64,000 bases of DNA from Roseiarcus sp963832305 (lineage in GTDB: Bacteria; Pseudomonadota; Alphaproteobacteria; Rhizobiales; Beijerinckiaceae): the NCBI GenBank assembly GCA_963832305.1, contig CAWHTU010000015.1, positions 1 through 64,000 of the forward strand, in the 5' to 3' direction. Positions 8,241 through 15,312 of the stretch are shown here, in pieces. The position numbers and the translations under genes are program-made. The stretch's first letter is position 1. The number at the start of each line of letters is the position of its first letter. A model generated the notes under the pieces. It searched no databases. It was given only the letters and a program-made list of their open reading frames with translations, and was not told where the DNA came from.

Positions 8241-8939
8241 ATGCCAACCATCGCGCTGGTCGACGACGACCGCAACATACTGACCTCCGTGTCTCTTTCG
8301 CTCGAGGCGGAGGGATACCGGGTGCAGACCTACACCGACGGAGCAGGCGCGCTCGAGGGCCTAAAGGCCAATCCACCCGATCTCGCGATATTCGACATCA
8401 AGATGCCGCGCATGGATGGGATGGAGCTCCTCAGGCGCCTGAGGCAGAAGTCCGATCTGCCGGTCATCTTCCTGACGTCGAAGGACGAGGAGATCGACGA
8501 ATTGTTCGGCCTCAAGATGGGCGCCGACGATTTCATTCGCAAACCATTCTCGCAACGTTTGCTGGTGGAGCGGGTGAAGGCGATCCTTCGGCGCTCCAAT
8601 CCCAAGGATGCGGCGACGCAGAAGGAGACCGAAGCCAAGATTCTCGAGCGCGGCCGTTTGAAGATGGACCCCGAGCGCCATACGTGCACCTGGGACAATA
8701 CAGCCGTGACGTTGACGGTCACCGAGTTCCTGATCCTCCAAGCGCTGGCGACGAGGCCCGGCGTGGTGAAGAGCCGCAACGCCTTGATGGATGCGGCCTA
8801 TGATGACCAGGTCTATGTCGACGACCGGACCATCGACAGCCACATCAAACGGCTGCGCAAGAAATTCAAGGTGGTGGAGCCCGATTTCGAAATGATCGAA
8901 ACGCTCTACGGCGTCGGCTACAGATTCAAGGAAGGATAA
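8241..8939 (+). CDS. chvI: Response regulator ChvI
   Basis: An OmpR-family response regulator of 232 residues. The receiver domain (1-120) has the acidic pocket VDDD, phosphoacceptor Asp52 in FDIKMPRMDG, and Lys in RKPF. The winged helix (about 135-230) ends RTIDSHIKRLRKKF and YGVGYRF. Its position directly before chvG and hprK identifies it as ChvI, the acid- and envelope-responsive regulator of rhizobia and relatives. A good AAAGCGGGAG ribosome-binding stretch precedes the start. It is the first gene of a five-gene plus-strand cluster. Confidence 0.95.
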   Translation: MPTIALVDDDRNILTSVSLSLEAEGYRVQTYTDGAGALEGLKANPPDLAIFDIKMPRMDGMELLRRLRQKSDLPVIFLTSKDEEIDELFGLKMGADDFIRKPFSQRLLVERVKAILRRSNPKDAATQKETEAKILERGRLKMDPERHTCTWDNTAVTLTVTEFLILQALATRPGVVKSRNALMDAAYDDQVYVDDRTIDSHIKRLRKKFKVVEPDFEMIETLYGVGYRFKEG

Positions 8940-8956
8940 GGAGCTCGCCCGCGGCC

Positions 8957-10813
8957 ATGAGCGCCGAAACGCAGCTCGAACGTCGCCTCTCCGCTCAGCC
9001 GGCGCGCGGGAGCCGTCGGTGGCTGCGCTTGCGCACACGCATCGCCTGGCGCTTCCTGACCGCCCGGTTCTCGTCGTCGCTCACCCGCCGGATTGTCGTC
9101 CTCAATCTGGGCGGGCTCGTGGTGCTGGTGGTTGGCTTTCTGCTCCTCGATCAGTTTCGGGCCGACCTGATCGAGGCGCGCATTCAAAGCCTCACCATCC
9201 AGGCCGATATCATCGCTGCGGCGATCTCGGCATCGGCGACCGGGGACACCGATTCGATCACCATCGATCCAGACAAGCTCCTGCAATTGGCGCCCGGCGA
9301 AAGCGTGGCGCCGTCCCAAAGCGACGAGGATGCGACCCAATTCTCAATCAACCCGGCGCTGGTTGGGCCCTTCTTGCATAGGCTCGTCACTCCGACGCGC
9401 ACGCGCGCCCGCATTTACGATAGTGACGGCCGGCTGCTGCTCAACTCTCGATCATTTTCGGCCCGTGGCGCCGTGGTGCGTTCGGACTTGCCGGACGCGT
9501 CGGAGCGGCGCGGCTTTGCCGATCGGATCATCGCTCGCCTGCGCGGTTTTTTCCTGACGTCGGCCGCGCCGCGGACCGACGACCCGTGGGCGACCAACGG
9601 CAAGACGATGCCCGAGGTCGCCGGCGCGCTGCAGGGCAGGACGCAATCGCTGGTGCGCGCGAACGACGAGGGCGAGACGATCGTTTCGGTCGGCGTGCCG
9701 ATCCAGCGCATGATGGCGACCCGCGGCGCGCTTCAACTCTCGACCCAGGGCGGCGACATTGACCGGGTGATCACGTCGGCGCGCTTGGCTCAGCTGCGTT
9801 TCTTCCTGGTGCTCGCGATCGTGATGCTGCTGCTGTCGCTATCGCTCGCCAATACGATCGCCGAACCGGTGCGCCGGCTCGCGGACGCCGCCGAGCGCGT
9901 ACGGCGCGGCATCAGGTCGCGACAACAGATTCCCGATTTCACCGCACGATCGGATGAGATCGGTCATTTGTCCCGCACGCTTCGCGATATGACCCAGGCG
10001 CTGTATAATCGTCTCGACGCGATCGAGAGTTTCGCCGCCGATGTCGCGCACGAGCTGAAGAATCCGCTGACGTCGCTGCGCAGCGCGCTTGAGACGCTGC
10101 CACGGGTGAACGCCGGACATTCGCGCGACCGGCTGATCGCCGTCATGCAGCACGATGTGCGCCGGCTCGACCGTTTGATCAGCGACATCTCCGACGCCTC
10201 CCGCCTTGACGCGGAGCTCGCGCGAGACGAGGCGGGCCCGGTTGATGTCGCCGCTCTTCTGCGGGCCGTCGTAGCGATGGCGCAGGATTCTCCGCGCAGT
10301 AACGGCGCCCGCGTCGAATTGTCAGTTCCCGTCCGGCGAGGCAGGAACGCCAGCGTGGATTATTTTGTCCTTGGGCACGATTCCCGCCTCGCGCAGGTTG
10401 TCACCAACCTGATTGACAACGCCTGCTCCTTTTCCGAACCAGGCGGGGTCGTCCGAGTGGCGCTCGAGCGAGCGTCTGCTCGAAGCGAGCCGGAAGGAGA
10501 GGACCCTGTCGACCGCATTGTCATTACCGTCGATGATGACGGTCCCGGAATCCCGCCGCGGGCGCTCGAGCGCATTTTCGAGCGCTTTTACACCGATCGG
10601 CCGAATCAAGGTTTCGGCCAGAACTCGGGATTGGGGCTCTCGATATCGCGACAGATCGTCGAGGCTCATCGCGGGCGGATCTGGGCGTGCAACCGACCGG
10701 CGGGCGCCGCCGGCGTGCGCTTGGACGAGCCGGAACGCGACAATCCGGACGAGCCGATGAGGCACGGCGCTGGTGCGCGCTTTGTCGTCGAGTTGCCGGC
10801 TTTCGCAACATGA
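8957..10813 (+). CDS. chvG: Sensor histidine kinase ChvG
   Basis: The 618-residue partner kinase of ChvI. The first membrane helix is at about 46-66, a periplasmic sensor domain at about 67-280 and the second helix at about 281-302. HAMP (about 303-355) follows. The HisKA motif has phosphorylated His365 in DVAHELKNPLTSLRSALETL. The ATPase domain has NLIDNACSFS, DDGPGIPP and GLGLSIS. ChvG responds to acidity or envelope stress and is held off by periplasmic ExoR in rhizobia; exoR is not in this window. Its stop overlaps the hprK start (ATGA at 10810). Confidence 0.95.
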   Translation: MSAETQLERRLSAQPARGSRRWLRLRTRIAWRFLTARFSSSLTRRIVVLNLGGLVVLVVGFLLLDQFRADLIEARIQSLTIQADIIAAAISASATGDTDSITIDPDKLLQLAPGESVAPSQSDEDATQFSINPALVGPFLHRLVTPTRTRARIYDSDGRLLLNSRSFSARGAVVRSDLPDASERRGFADRIIARLRGFFLTSAAPRTDDPWATNGKTMPEVAGALQGRTQSLVRANDEGETIVSVGVPIQRMMATRGALQLSTQGGDIDRVITSARLAQLRFFLVLAIVMLLLSLSLANTIAEPVRRLADAAERVRRGIRSRQQIPDFTARSDEIGHLSRTLRDMTQALYNRLDAIESFAADVAHELKNPLTSLRSALETLPRVNAGHSRDRLIAVMQHDVRRLDRLISDISDASRLDAELARDEAGPVDVAALLRAVVAMAQDSPRSNGARVELSVPVRRGRNASVDYFVLGHDSRLAQVVTNLIDNACSFSEPGGVVRVALERASARSEPEGEDPVDRIVITVDDDGPGIPPRALERIFERFYTDRPNQGFGQNSGLGLSISRQIVEAHRGRIWACNRPAGAAGVRLDEPERDNPDEPMRHGAGARFVVELPAFAT

Positions 10814-11382
10814 GACGCGCCGATCTGGCGGGAGACATTGGCCTGCATGCGACGGCTGTGATCCATGGCGACAGCGGTGTGCTAATCCTTGGACCTTCGG
10901 GTTCCGGCAAGAGCGCGCTGGCGCTGGCGCTGATGGCGCGCGCGAGCGAGGCGGGAAAATTTGCCGCACTGATTGGCGACGATCGAATACATGTCCGCGA
11001 GGCGCGGGGCCAACTCATCGCCACCGGAGCCGCCAGGATGGCCGGGATGATCGAACGCCGGACGGCGGGCCTGATCGCTGTCCCGCACGAGCCGGCGGCA
11101 ATCGTGCGGCTGGCCGTTGAACTCACCGAGCGCGGGCGTGAATGGCCGAGAATGCCCGATAGTCACGACAGCTTGACTATCGCTGCGGTCAGGTTGCCTC
11201 GCCTGGCGCTTGATTCCGGCTTGAGCGGTTGCGATCAGGCGCTGGCGGTTGAAGAGCGACTGGGGGTCTTAGCCGCCAAGAAACCCGGTCGAATACGAAT
11301 TTCGCTTGAACATTGCGCCGCAGTGCACAAAAATGGAGGTCCTGACATTTCGCCGCCGGCTCGATTGGCGCCGGAAGGGTGA
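10810..11382 (+). CDS. hprK: Short HPr kinase/phosphorylase HprK
   Basis: The 190-residue protein starts at 10810, overlapping the chvG stop by four bases. It matches the short alphaproteobacterial HprK, which keeps only the C-terminal kinase domain. The Walker A motif GPSGSGKS is at residues 28-35. It phosphorylates HPr on a serine, and the target serine is preserved in the HPr encoded two genes downstream (Ser64). The conserved cluster chvI-chvG-hprK-EIIA-HPr links envelope signalling to the regulatory PTS. Confidence 0.93.
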   Translation: MRRADLAGDIGLHATAVIHGDSGVLILGPSGSGKSALALALMARASEAGKFAALIGDDRIHVREARGQLIATGAARMAGMIERRTAGLIAVPHEPAAIVRLAVELTERGREWPRMPDSHDSLTIAAVRLPRLALDSGLSGCDQALAVEERLGVLAAKKPGRIRISLEHCAAVHKNGGPDISPPARLAPEG

Positions 11383-11405
11383 GCCGATCGACTGATGGAC
11401 AATTG

Positions 11406-11807
11406 ATGATCGGAATGGTCCTCGTGACCCACGGCCAACTCGCCACCGGTTTTCGGGCAGCGCTGGAGCATGTCGTTGGGCCCCAATCCCAGCTCGAGAC
11501 GATCACGATCGGCCCGGAAGACGACATGGAGCAGCGGCGGTCGGACATCCTGAGCGCGGCGGCGCGGGTTCAGGATGGCGCCGGCGTGGTCATCCTGACG
11601 GACATGTTCGGCGGCACTCCCTCGAACTTGGCGATCTCCGTGATGGATGGAGGTCGGGTCGAAGTAATCTGCGGCGTCAACCTGCCGATGTTGATCAAGC
11701 TTGCTACGATGCGTGAAAGCGCCGATCTCGACCATGCGGTCGTGGAAGCGCGCGATGCCGGCCGCAAGTACATAACCATCGCCAGCAAGGTGCTGGCGGG
11801 AAAATGA
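11406..11807 (+). CDS. PTS mannose-family EIIA component (regulatory)
   Basis: A 133-residue EIIA of the mannose/fructose (Man) family, with no cognate EIIB, C or D nearby. The start at 11406 (MIGMVLVTHG) places the phosphorylatable His9 correctly; an upstream in-frame ATG at 11379 would add nine residues. Other family motifs are ILTDMFGGTPSNLA and GVNLPMLIKL. In alphaproteobacteria this protein is part of the non-transport nitrogen-PTS. Its stop overlaps the HPr start by four bases. Confidence 0.93.
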   Translation: MIGMVLVTHGQLATGFRAALEHVVGPQSQLETITIGPEDDMEQRRSDILSAAARVQDGAGVVILTDMFGGTPSNLAISVMDGGRVEVICGVNLPMLIKLATMRESADLDHAVVEARDAGRKYITIASKVLAGK

Positions 11808-12127
11808 GCCAGGCCGGCTCCGAAGAGGAATGTCCGGAGCCGACGGAATTTGCCGGCGCCTTGTCGCGCGAGATGCTTATTGTCAACCGAAAGGGGTTGC
11901 ATGCCCGCGCCACCGCCAAGTTTGTGCAGTGCGTCGACCGGTTTGACGCGGACGTCAAGGTTACGCGCTGCGGCGAGACGGTCGGGGGCGATTCGATCAT
12001 GGGCATCCTCACGCTTGGCGCTGGTCCCGGATCAACGATCACCGTATCGGCCTCGGGCGCCGAGGCGCGAGAGGCGCTGGACGCGCTCGCCGCCCTAATT
12101 TCCGACCGGTTCGGCGAGGACGAGTGA
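11804..12127 (+). CDS. ptsH: HPr phosphocarrier protein
   Basis: A 107-residue HPr with a roughly 20-residue N-terminal extension. His33 in RKGLHARAT is the phosphate-carrying histidine. Ser64 in GGDSIMGILTL lies 31 residues later, the same spacing as His15/Ser46 in classical HPr, so it is the probable HprK target. It relays phosphate to the EIIA encoded upstream and to PtsN. It is the last gene of the cluster and converges on lptB. Confidence 0.94.
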   Translation: MSQAGSEEECPEPTEFAGALSREMLIVNRKGLHARATAKFVQCVDRFDADVKVTRCGETVGGDSIMGILTLGAGPGSTITVSASGAEAREALDALAALISDRFGEDE

Positions 12128-12152
12128 CGTCGCCTGCGTATCGATCCTGCCG

Positions 12153-12986
12153 CTACATGCGGAAGTCCTCGCCCAGATAGAGCCGTCGCACGTCTGGGTG
12201 CGCGATGATGTCGTCCGGCGGTCCTTCCGTCAGGACCTGACCGCTGTGGATGATATAGGCGCGATCGATCAGACCCAGGGTCTCGCGGACATTGTGGTCG
12301 GTGATGAGCACTCCGATGCCGCGTCCCTTGAGGTGGCGCACGAGGTCCTGAATGTCGCCGACCGCAATCGGGTCGATGCCTGCGAAGGGCTCGTCGAGGA
12401 GCATGAACGACGGCTTGCCGGCGAGAGCGCGAGCGATCTCGCACCGTCGCCGCTCGCCGCCGGACAACGAAATGGAGGGCGCTGAGCGGACGCGGGCGAT
12501 ATCAAATTCCTCGAGCAGCGATTCCAGCATCGCTTCGCGTGCTTTGCGGTTCGGCTCGTTGACCTCGAGCACCGCGCGGATGTTGTTCTCCACATTGAGG
12601 CCGCGGAAGATCGAGGCTTCTTGCGGCAAGTAGCCGACACCGAGCCGCGCCCTTTGAAACATCGGCAGCCCCGTGACGTCGTGGCCGTCGAGCTCTATCT
12701 TGCCCTTGTCTGGTTTGACGAGGCCGGTGATCATATAGAACACGGTGGTCTTGCCGGCGCCGTTAGGCCCCAATAGGCCCACCGCTTCGCCTCGCCGCAC
12801 CGACAGGCTCACGTCCTGCACCACCATCCGGCCGCGATAGCCCTTTCCCAGGCGATGAACGGCGAGAACGCCCTGCCCGCCGGTCGCAACCCGAGAGCCG
12901 ACAGCCGATTCCGCACTGTCGTTGCGCAGCCATTTGCGCCAGCGCGGAGCCGCGCTGACGCGCTCGCGCACTGCGTCGTCGCTCAC
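12153..12986 (-). CDS. lptB: LPS export ABC transporter ATP-binding protein LptB
   Basis: LptB powers extraction of lipopolysaccharide from the inner membrane with LptF and LptG. Walker A is GPNGAGKT (73-80). The LptB-typical YLPQEASIFRGLNVENNI, the signature LSGGERRR and Walker B FMLLDEPFAGIDPIAV are present. At 277 residues it carries about 38 extra N-terminal residues compared with the usual 240; these are basic and low in conservation and are a common feature of alphaproteobacterial LptB. lptA and lptC are upstream on the same strand. Confidence 0.95.
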   Translation of the reverse strand: MSDDAVRERVSAAPRWRKWLRNDSAESAVGSRVATGGQGVLAVHRLGKGYRGRMVVQDVSLSVRRGEAVGLLGPNGAGKTTVFYMITGLVKPDKGKIELDGHDVTGLPMFQRARLGVGYLPQEASIFRGLNVENNIRAVLEVNEPNRKAREAMLESLLEEFDIARVRSAPSISLSGGERRRCEIARALAGKPSFMLLDEPFAGIDPIAVGDIQDLVRHLKGRGIGVLITDHNVRETLGLIDRAYIIHSGQVLTEGPPDDIIAHPDVRRLYLGEDFRM

Positions 12987-13046
12987 TGGCGCTCGCCCAT
13001 TGCGAGGGAAAGGAGAAGCCGGCGATCGATCGGCAATGACCGACTC

Positions 13047-13715
13047 CTATTTCGCCTTCGCGGCATCGCCGCCCGATTTCGCGGCGTCGCCAGCCGGCTT
13101 GGTCGCGTCGGGGTTTGATTTCGGGACGAATTGACCATGGACGCGGCTCGACCTGGCGCTCGTGTCGACTGTCGCCTCGGCCGTCTTGAGGTCATAGGTC
13201 AGTTTGTCGCCTTTGGTGACGTTTTGGCCGTCGCTGAGCGTGACGTGGCCGATCAGCCAGACTTTGCCTTCCGCTTTGTCATAAGCCCCGTTGTCCCCGG
13301 TGGCGACTTGGGTCTTGGAGATGACAGTGACTGGCCCTGTCGCCTCCAGCCGCTTGACGCCGGAGTCGGCCGATGGCCCGGATTGGCCGTCGGTCGGCTG
13401 CTTCGCGCCCTGTCCCTTTTGCGCTGGGGAGTGGTCGAGAAAGACGGTCATCGTCGAGCAGGTCATTTTCGTGTCGCCCTGGATGACGACAACGTTGCCG
13501 CTGTAGACCGCCTTGTGTTCTTTGTCGTAGTAGACAAGCTTGTCCGCGTCGATTGAGATCGGCTCCTTCGAATTTGTGCCCGGGAAGATGGCCGAGTCGC
13601 CGGTGCTGGCGGGCTTGTCGGCGCTCGGGGCGCTGGCCGCGTTCGCTCCGCTCGAAAGGACGAGCGTCAGGGCGAGCGTCGCCAGCCGGCCGGCAAGGCT
13701 AGGCGGCAACTTCAT
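13047..13715 (-). CDS. lptA: LPS transport periplasmic protein LptA
   Basis: LptA forms the periplasmic bridge carrying lipopolysaccharide to LptD/E. The 222-residue precursor has a signal peptide (about 1-26, LATLALTLVLSSGANA). An OstA/LptA beta-jellyroll follows: PISIDADKLVYYDKEHKAVYS, then NVVVIQGDTKMTCSTMTVFLD and a second repeat. The C-terminus is Lys/Ala-rich and low complexity. The start overlaps the lptC stop by four bases, showing translational coupling. Confidence 0.93.
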   Translation of the reverse strand: MKLPPSLAGRLATLALTLVLSSGANAASAPSADKPASTGDSAIFPGTNSKEPISIDADKLVYYDKEHKAVYSGNVVVIQGDTKMTCSTMTVFLDHSPAQKGQGAKQPTDGQSGPSADSGVKRLEATGPVTVISKTQVATGDNGAYDKAEGKVWLIGHVTLSDGQNVTKGDKLTYDLKTAEATVDTSARSSRVHGQFVPKSNPDATKPAGDAAKSGGDAAKAK

Positions 13716-14467
13716 GGCTTGGCCCCTTTTGCGTCCGCCGCCGGTTCCTGGCCGGTCTGCGGTACGATCCTGGTCCTGACGTGACCGTCGAATGTCAGTT
13801 CCTGACCATGGTTGATGGCGAAAGCGCGGTCGGCGGCTATGGTCGTGCCGTCGCTAACGCGAACTTCGACCGGCTCGTCGCTTCGATATGCTCCGGACTT
13901 GAAGTCGAATTTGGCGCTTCGCATCAGCACGTTGGCGTGACCGTTCGTGATTCGCACATTGTTCGACAATTCCATGTTCTCGCCAACGGTGTCGTAGACC
14001 CCTGAATCTGAGCTCACGTGAGTTGATTCCCCGTCGGTCGCGCCGATGTCGCCCTCGACATTCTCCAACTCCACGACCGTGGGCTTCTTGACGTCCTGGA
14101 GGGCCCGCTTCGCCGTCAGGACATAGGGCTGCCCGTCGTTGCGAAATCCGGCGAGCTTTGGCCGTTCCATGACGATTTTGGTTCCTTCCATCGAGAGCGT
14201 GGAAAGGCCTAGCGAACCCAGTCGTGCCGCAAACGGGTTGAAAACGGTGGTCAGGAACACCGCTGCGACGGCCCCGAGGCCGCCGATCAGGATCGCCTGG
14301 CGAAGCCGTTTAACCCGCGCCGAACGTCGACCGGCCTTGATAAACGCCTGTTCGCGCTCGAGCGGCGGCGCGACGCCAATCCGGCGCGTCGCGCGGGAGG
14401 GGAAGGCCGCCTTCGAGTCCGCATCGGCGACGCTCGTCGCAAACGGTTCAGTGTGAAAGGCCGACAT
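13712..14467 (-). CDS. lptC: LPS export periplasmic protein LptC
   Basis: A 251-residue LptC, the membrane-anchored protein that passes lipopolysaccharide from LptFG to LptA. I use the ATG at 14467 (MSAFHTEPFA); an upstream reading to 14587 is unconserved. An N-terminal cytoplasmic stretch precedes a membrane helix at about 58-76 (AILIGGLGAVAAVFLTTVF). The periplasmic LptC domain contains NVEGDIGATDGESTHVSSDSG and NNVRITNGHANVL. It heads the lptC-lptA-lptB operon. Confidence 0.92.
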   Translation of the reverse strand: MSAFHTEPFATSVADADSKAAFPSRATRRIGVAPPLEREQAFIKAGRRSARVKRLRQAILIGGLGAVAAVFLTTVFNPFAARLGSLGLSTLSMEGTKIVMERPKLAGFRNDGQPYVLTAKRALQDVKKPTVVELENVEGDIGATDGESTHVSSDSGVYDTVGENMELSNNVRITNGHANVLMRSAKFDFKSGAYRSDEPVEVRVSDGTTIAADRAFAINHGQELTFDGHVRTRIVPQTGQEPAADAKGAKP

Positions 14468-15027
14468 GGAATCCTTTGCTCGGCTGCCTAGCCTCGGCGA
14501 AGAACCGAAATAGCATGGCGAAGTTAGGGCCGGGACGGCGGAGCCAATCGCGCTCAAAAGGAGCGAGCGCAAGTCCGGCCTGCGCAAAGCCCTTCCGGAT
14601 TACACCGCGGTTGTCGTCTTCGATCTCGATTGTCTCCCGTGCCGGGACCGCAGTCTCGCGGCGAAAATTGTCGCAAGCTCGCCGCAACCCGATAAAACCG
14701 AAAGTCATTTCATTTGCTTTTATCTGTTTTTGGATTCGGGCCTTTTCAAAGCGCTACGCGGGGAAATAAGAATACAGCCTCGTCTCGCTATGCCTTGGCG
14801 CCTCACGAGAACGCCGCCTCTATAGGACGCTTGGGAAAAACAATAGCAGAAATTCTGATTTTCGCAGAGTCTGATCGAGGGGATGGCGCGGGTCCCTGTT
14901 GCAATCGGCATGGCCGATTCGGTCGCGAGGCGATCGCCTAAAATCGGACGAGGGCGCTGAGGCGGCGAGCCCATAATTGCCAGCGCGGGCTTTTTGCGCT
15001 TTATCGCCCGGCGGCGCGCCCCAAGTC
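14468..15027. other. Intergenic region upstream of lptC and the tRNA
   Basis: About 560 bp with no convincing gene. A minus-strand reading frame at 14448-14708 has no ribosome-binding site and no recognisable motif. rnd, often upstream of lptC in relatives, is absent. The lptC promoter should lie in the AT-richer part near 14700-14870. Confidence 0.5.
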
Positions 15028-15103
15028 GGGCCGGTAGCTCAATGGTCAGAGCCGGCCGCTCATAACGGTCTGGTTGCAGGTTCGAGTCCTGCCCGGCCCA
15101 CCA
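15028..15103 (+). tRNA. tRNA with CAT anticodon (elongator Met or Ile2)
   Basis: A complete 76-nt tRNA including encoded CCA. Acceptor stem GGGCCGG/CCGGCCC, D stem GCTC/GAGC, anticodon stem GGCCG/CGGTC around the loop CTCATAA, and the T arm GCAGGTTCGAGTCCTGC are all present. The CAT anticodon is read as Met, or as Ile2 if the C is lysidine-modified. The acceptor GGGCCGG resembles rhizobial tRNA-Ile2 genes, which I favour weakly. It stands at the left edge of the accessory stress region. Confidence 0.95.
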
Positions 15104-15173
15104 CGTTTTTCGGGATTTCGAGCCATTTCGGGTTCTCGCAACCACCGTTTCCCCCACCGGTCCAGAACACGGC

Positions 15174-15250
15174 GCGCCCTGCGCTCCAGGACTTGCGAGC
15201 GGAGCAATCTCCACTCGGTTGGGACGCCGCTCATCAGGAACTTTCGGTGC
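15174..15250 (-). pseudogene. Truncated remnant of an FUSC-transporter gene start
   Basis: This 77-bp segment aligns without gaps to the start of the intact FUSC gene (37808-37884), with 61 of 77 bases identical by hand count and an 18-bp identical core at 15196-15213. Translated on the minus strand it reads MSGVPTEWRLLRSQ, against MSSVASEWRLLRSK at the intact gene. The homology stops after about 20 codons, 70 bp from the tRNA. It marks an old duplication or recombination at the tRNA-proximal edge. Confidence 0.7.
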
Positions 15251-15312
15251 GACAGTCTCCAACGCGGACCTACTTCGGGCCCAGCGCCTTCAACGTTGAG
15301 CGTCGACTACCT

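Noticed and set aside
5822..12127. Possible prophage or transposon inserted between lptB and rpoN
   Set aside because: No transposase, integrase or terminal repeats were found there, and most of the genes are conserved chromosomal clusters. A rearrangement is the better reading.
14448..14708. 86-residue minus-strand frame upstream of lptC
   Set aside because: No ribosome-binding site, overlap with the lptC start and no recognisable motif.
14720..15262. A 180-residue minus-strand reading frame containing GQDSNLQPDRYERPALTIEL
   Set aside because: This is the well-known false protein produced by translating the antisense of a CAT-anticodon tRNA; it spans the tRNA at 15028-15103.
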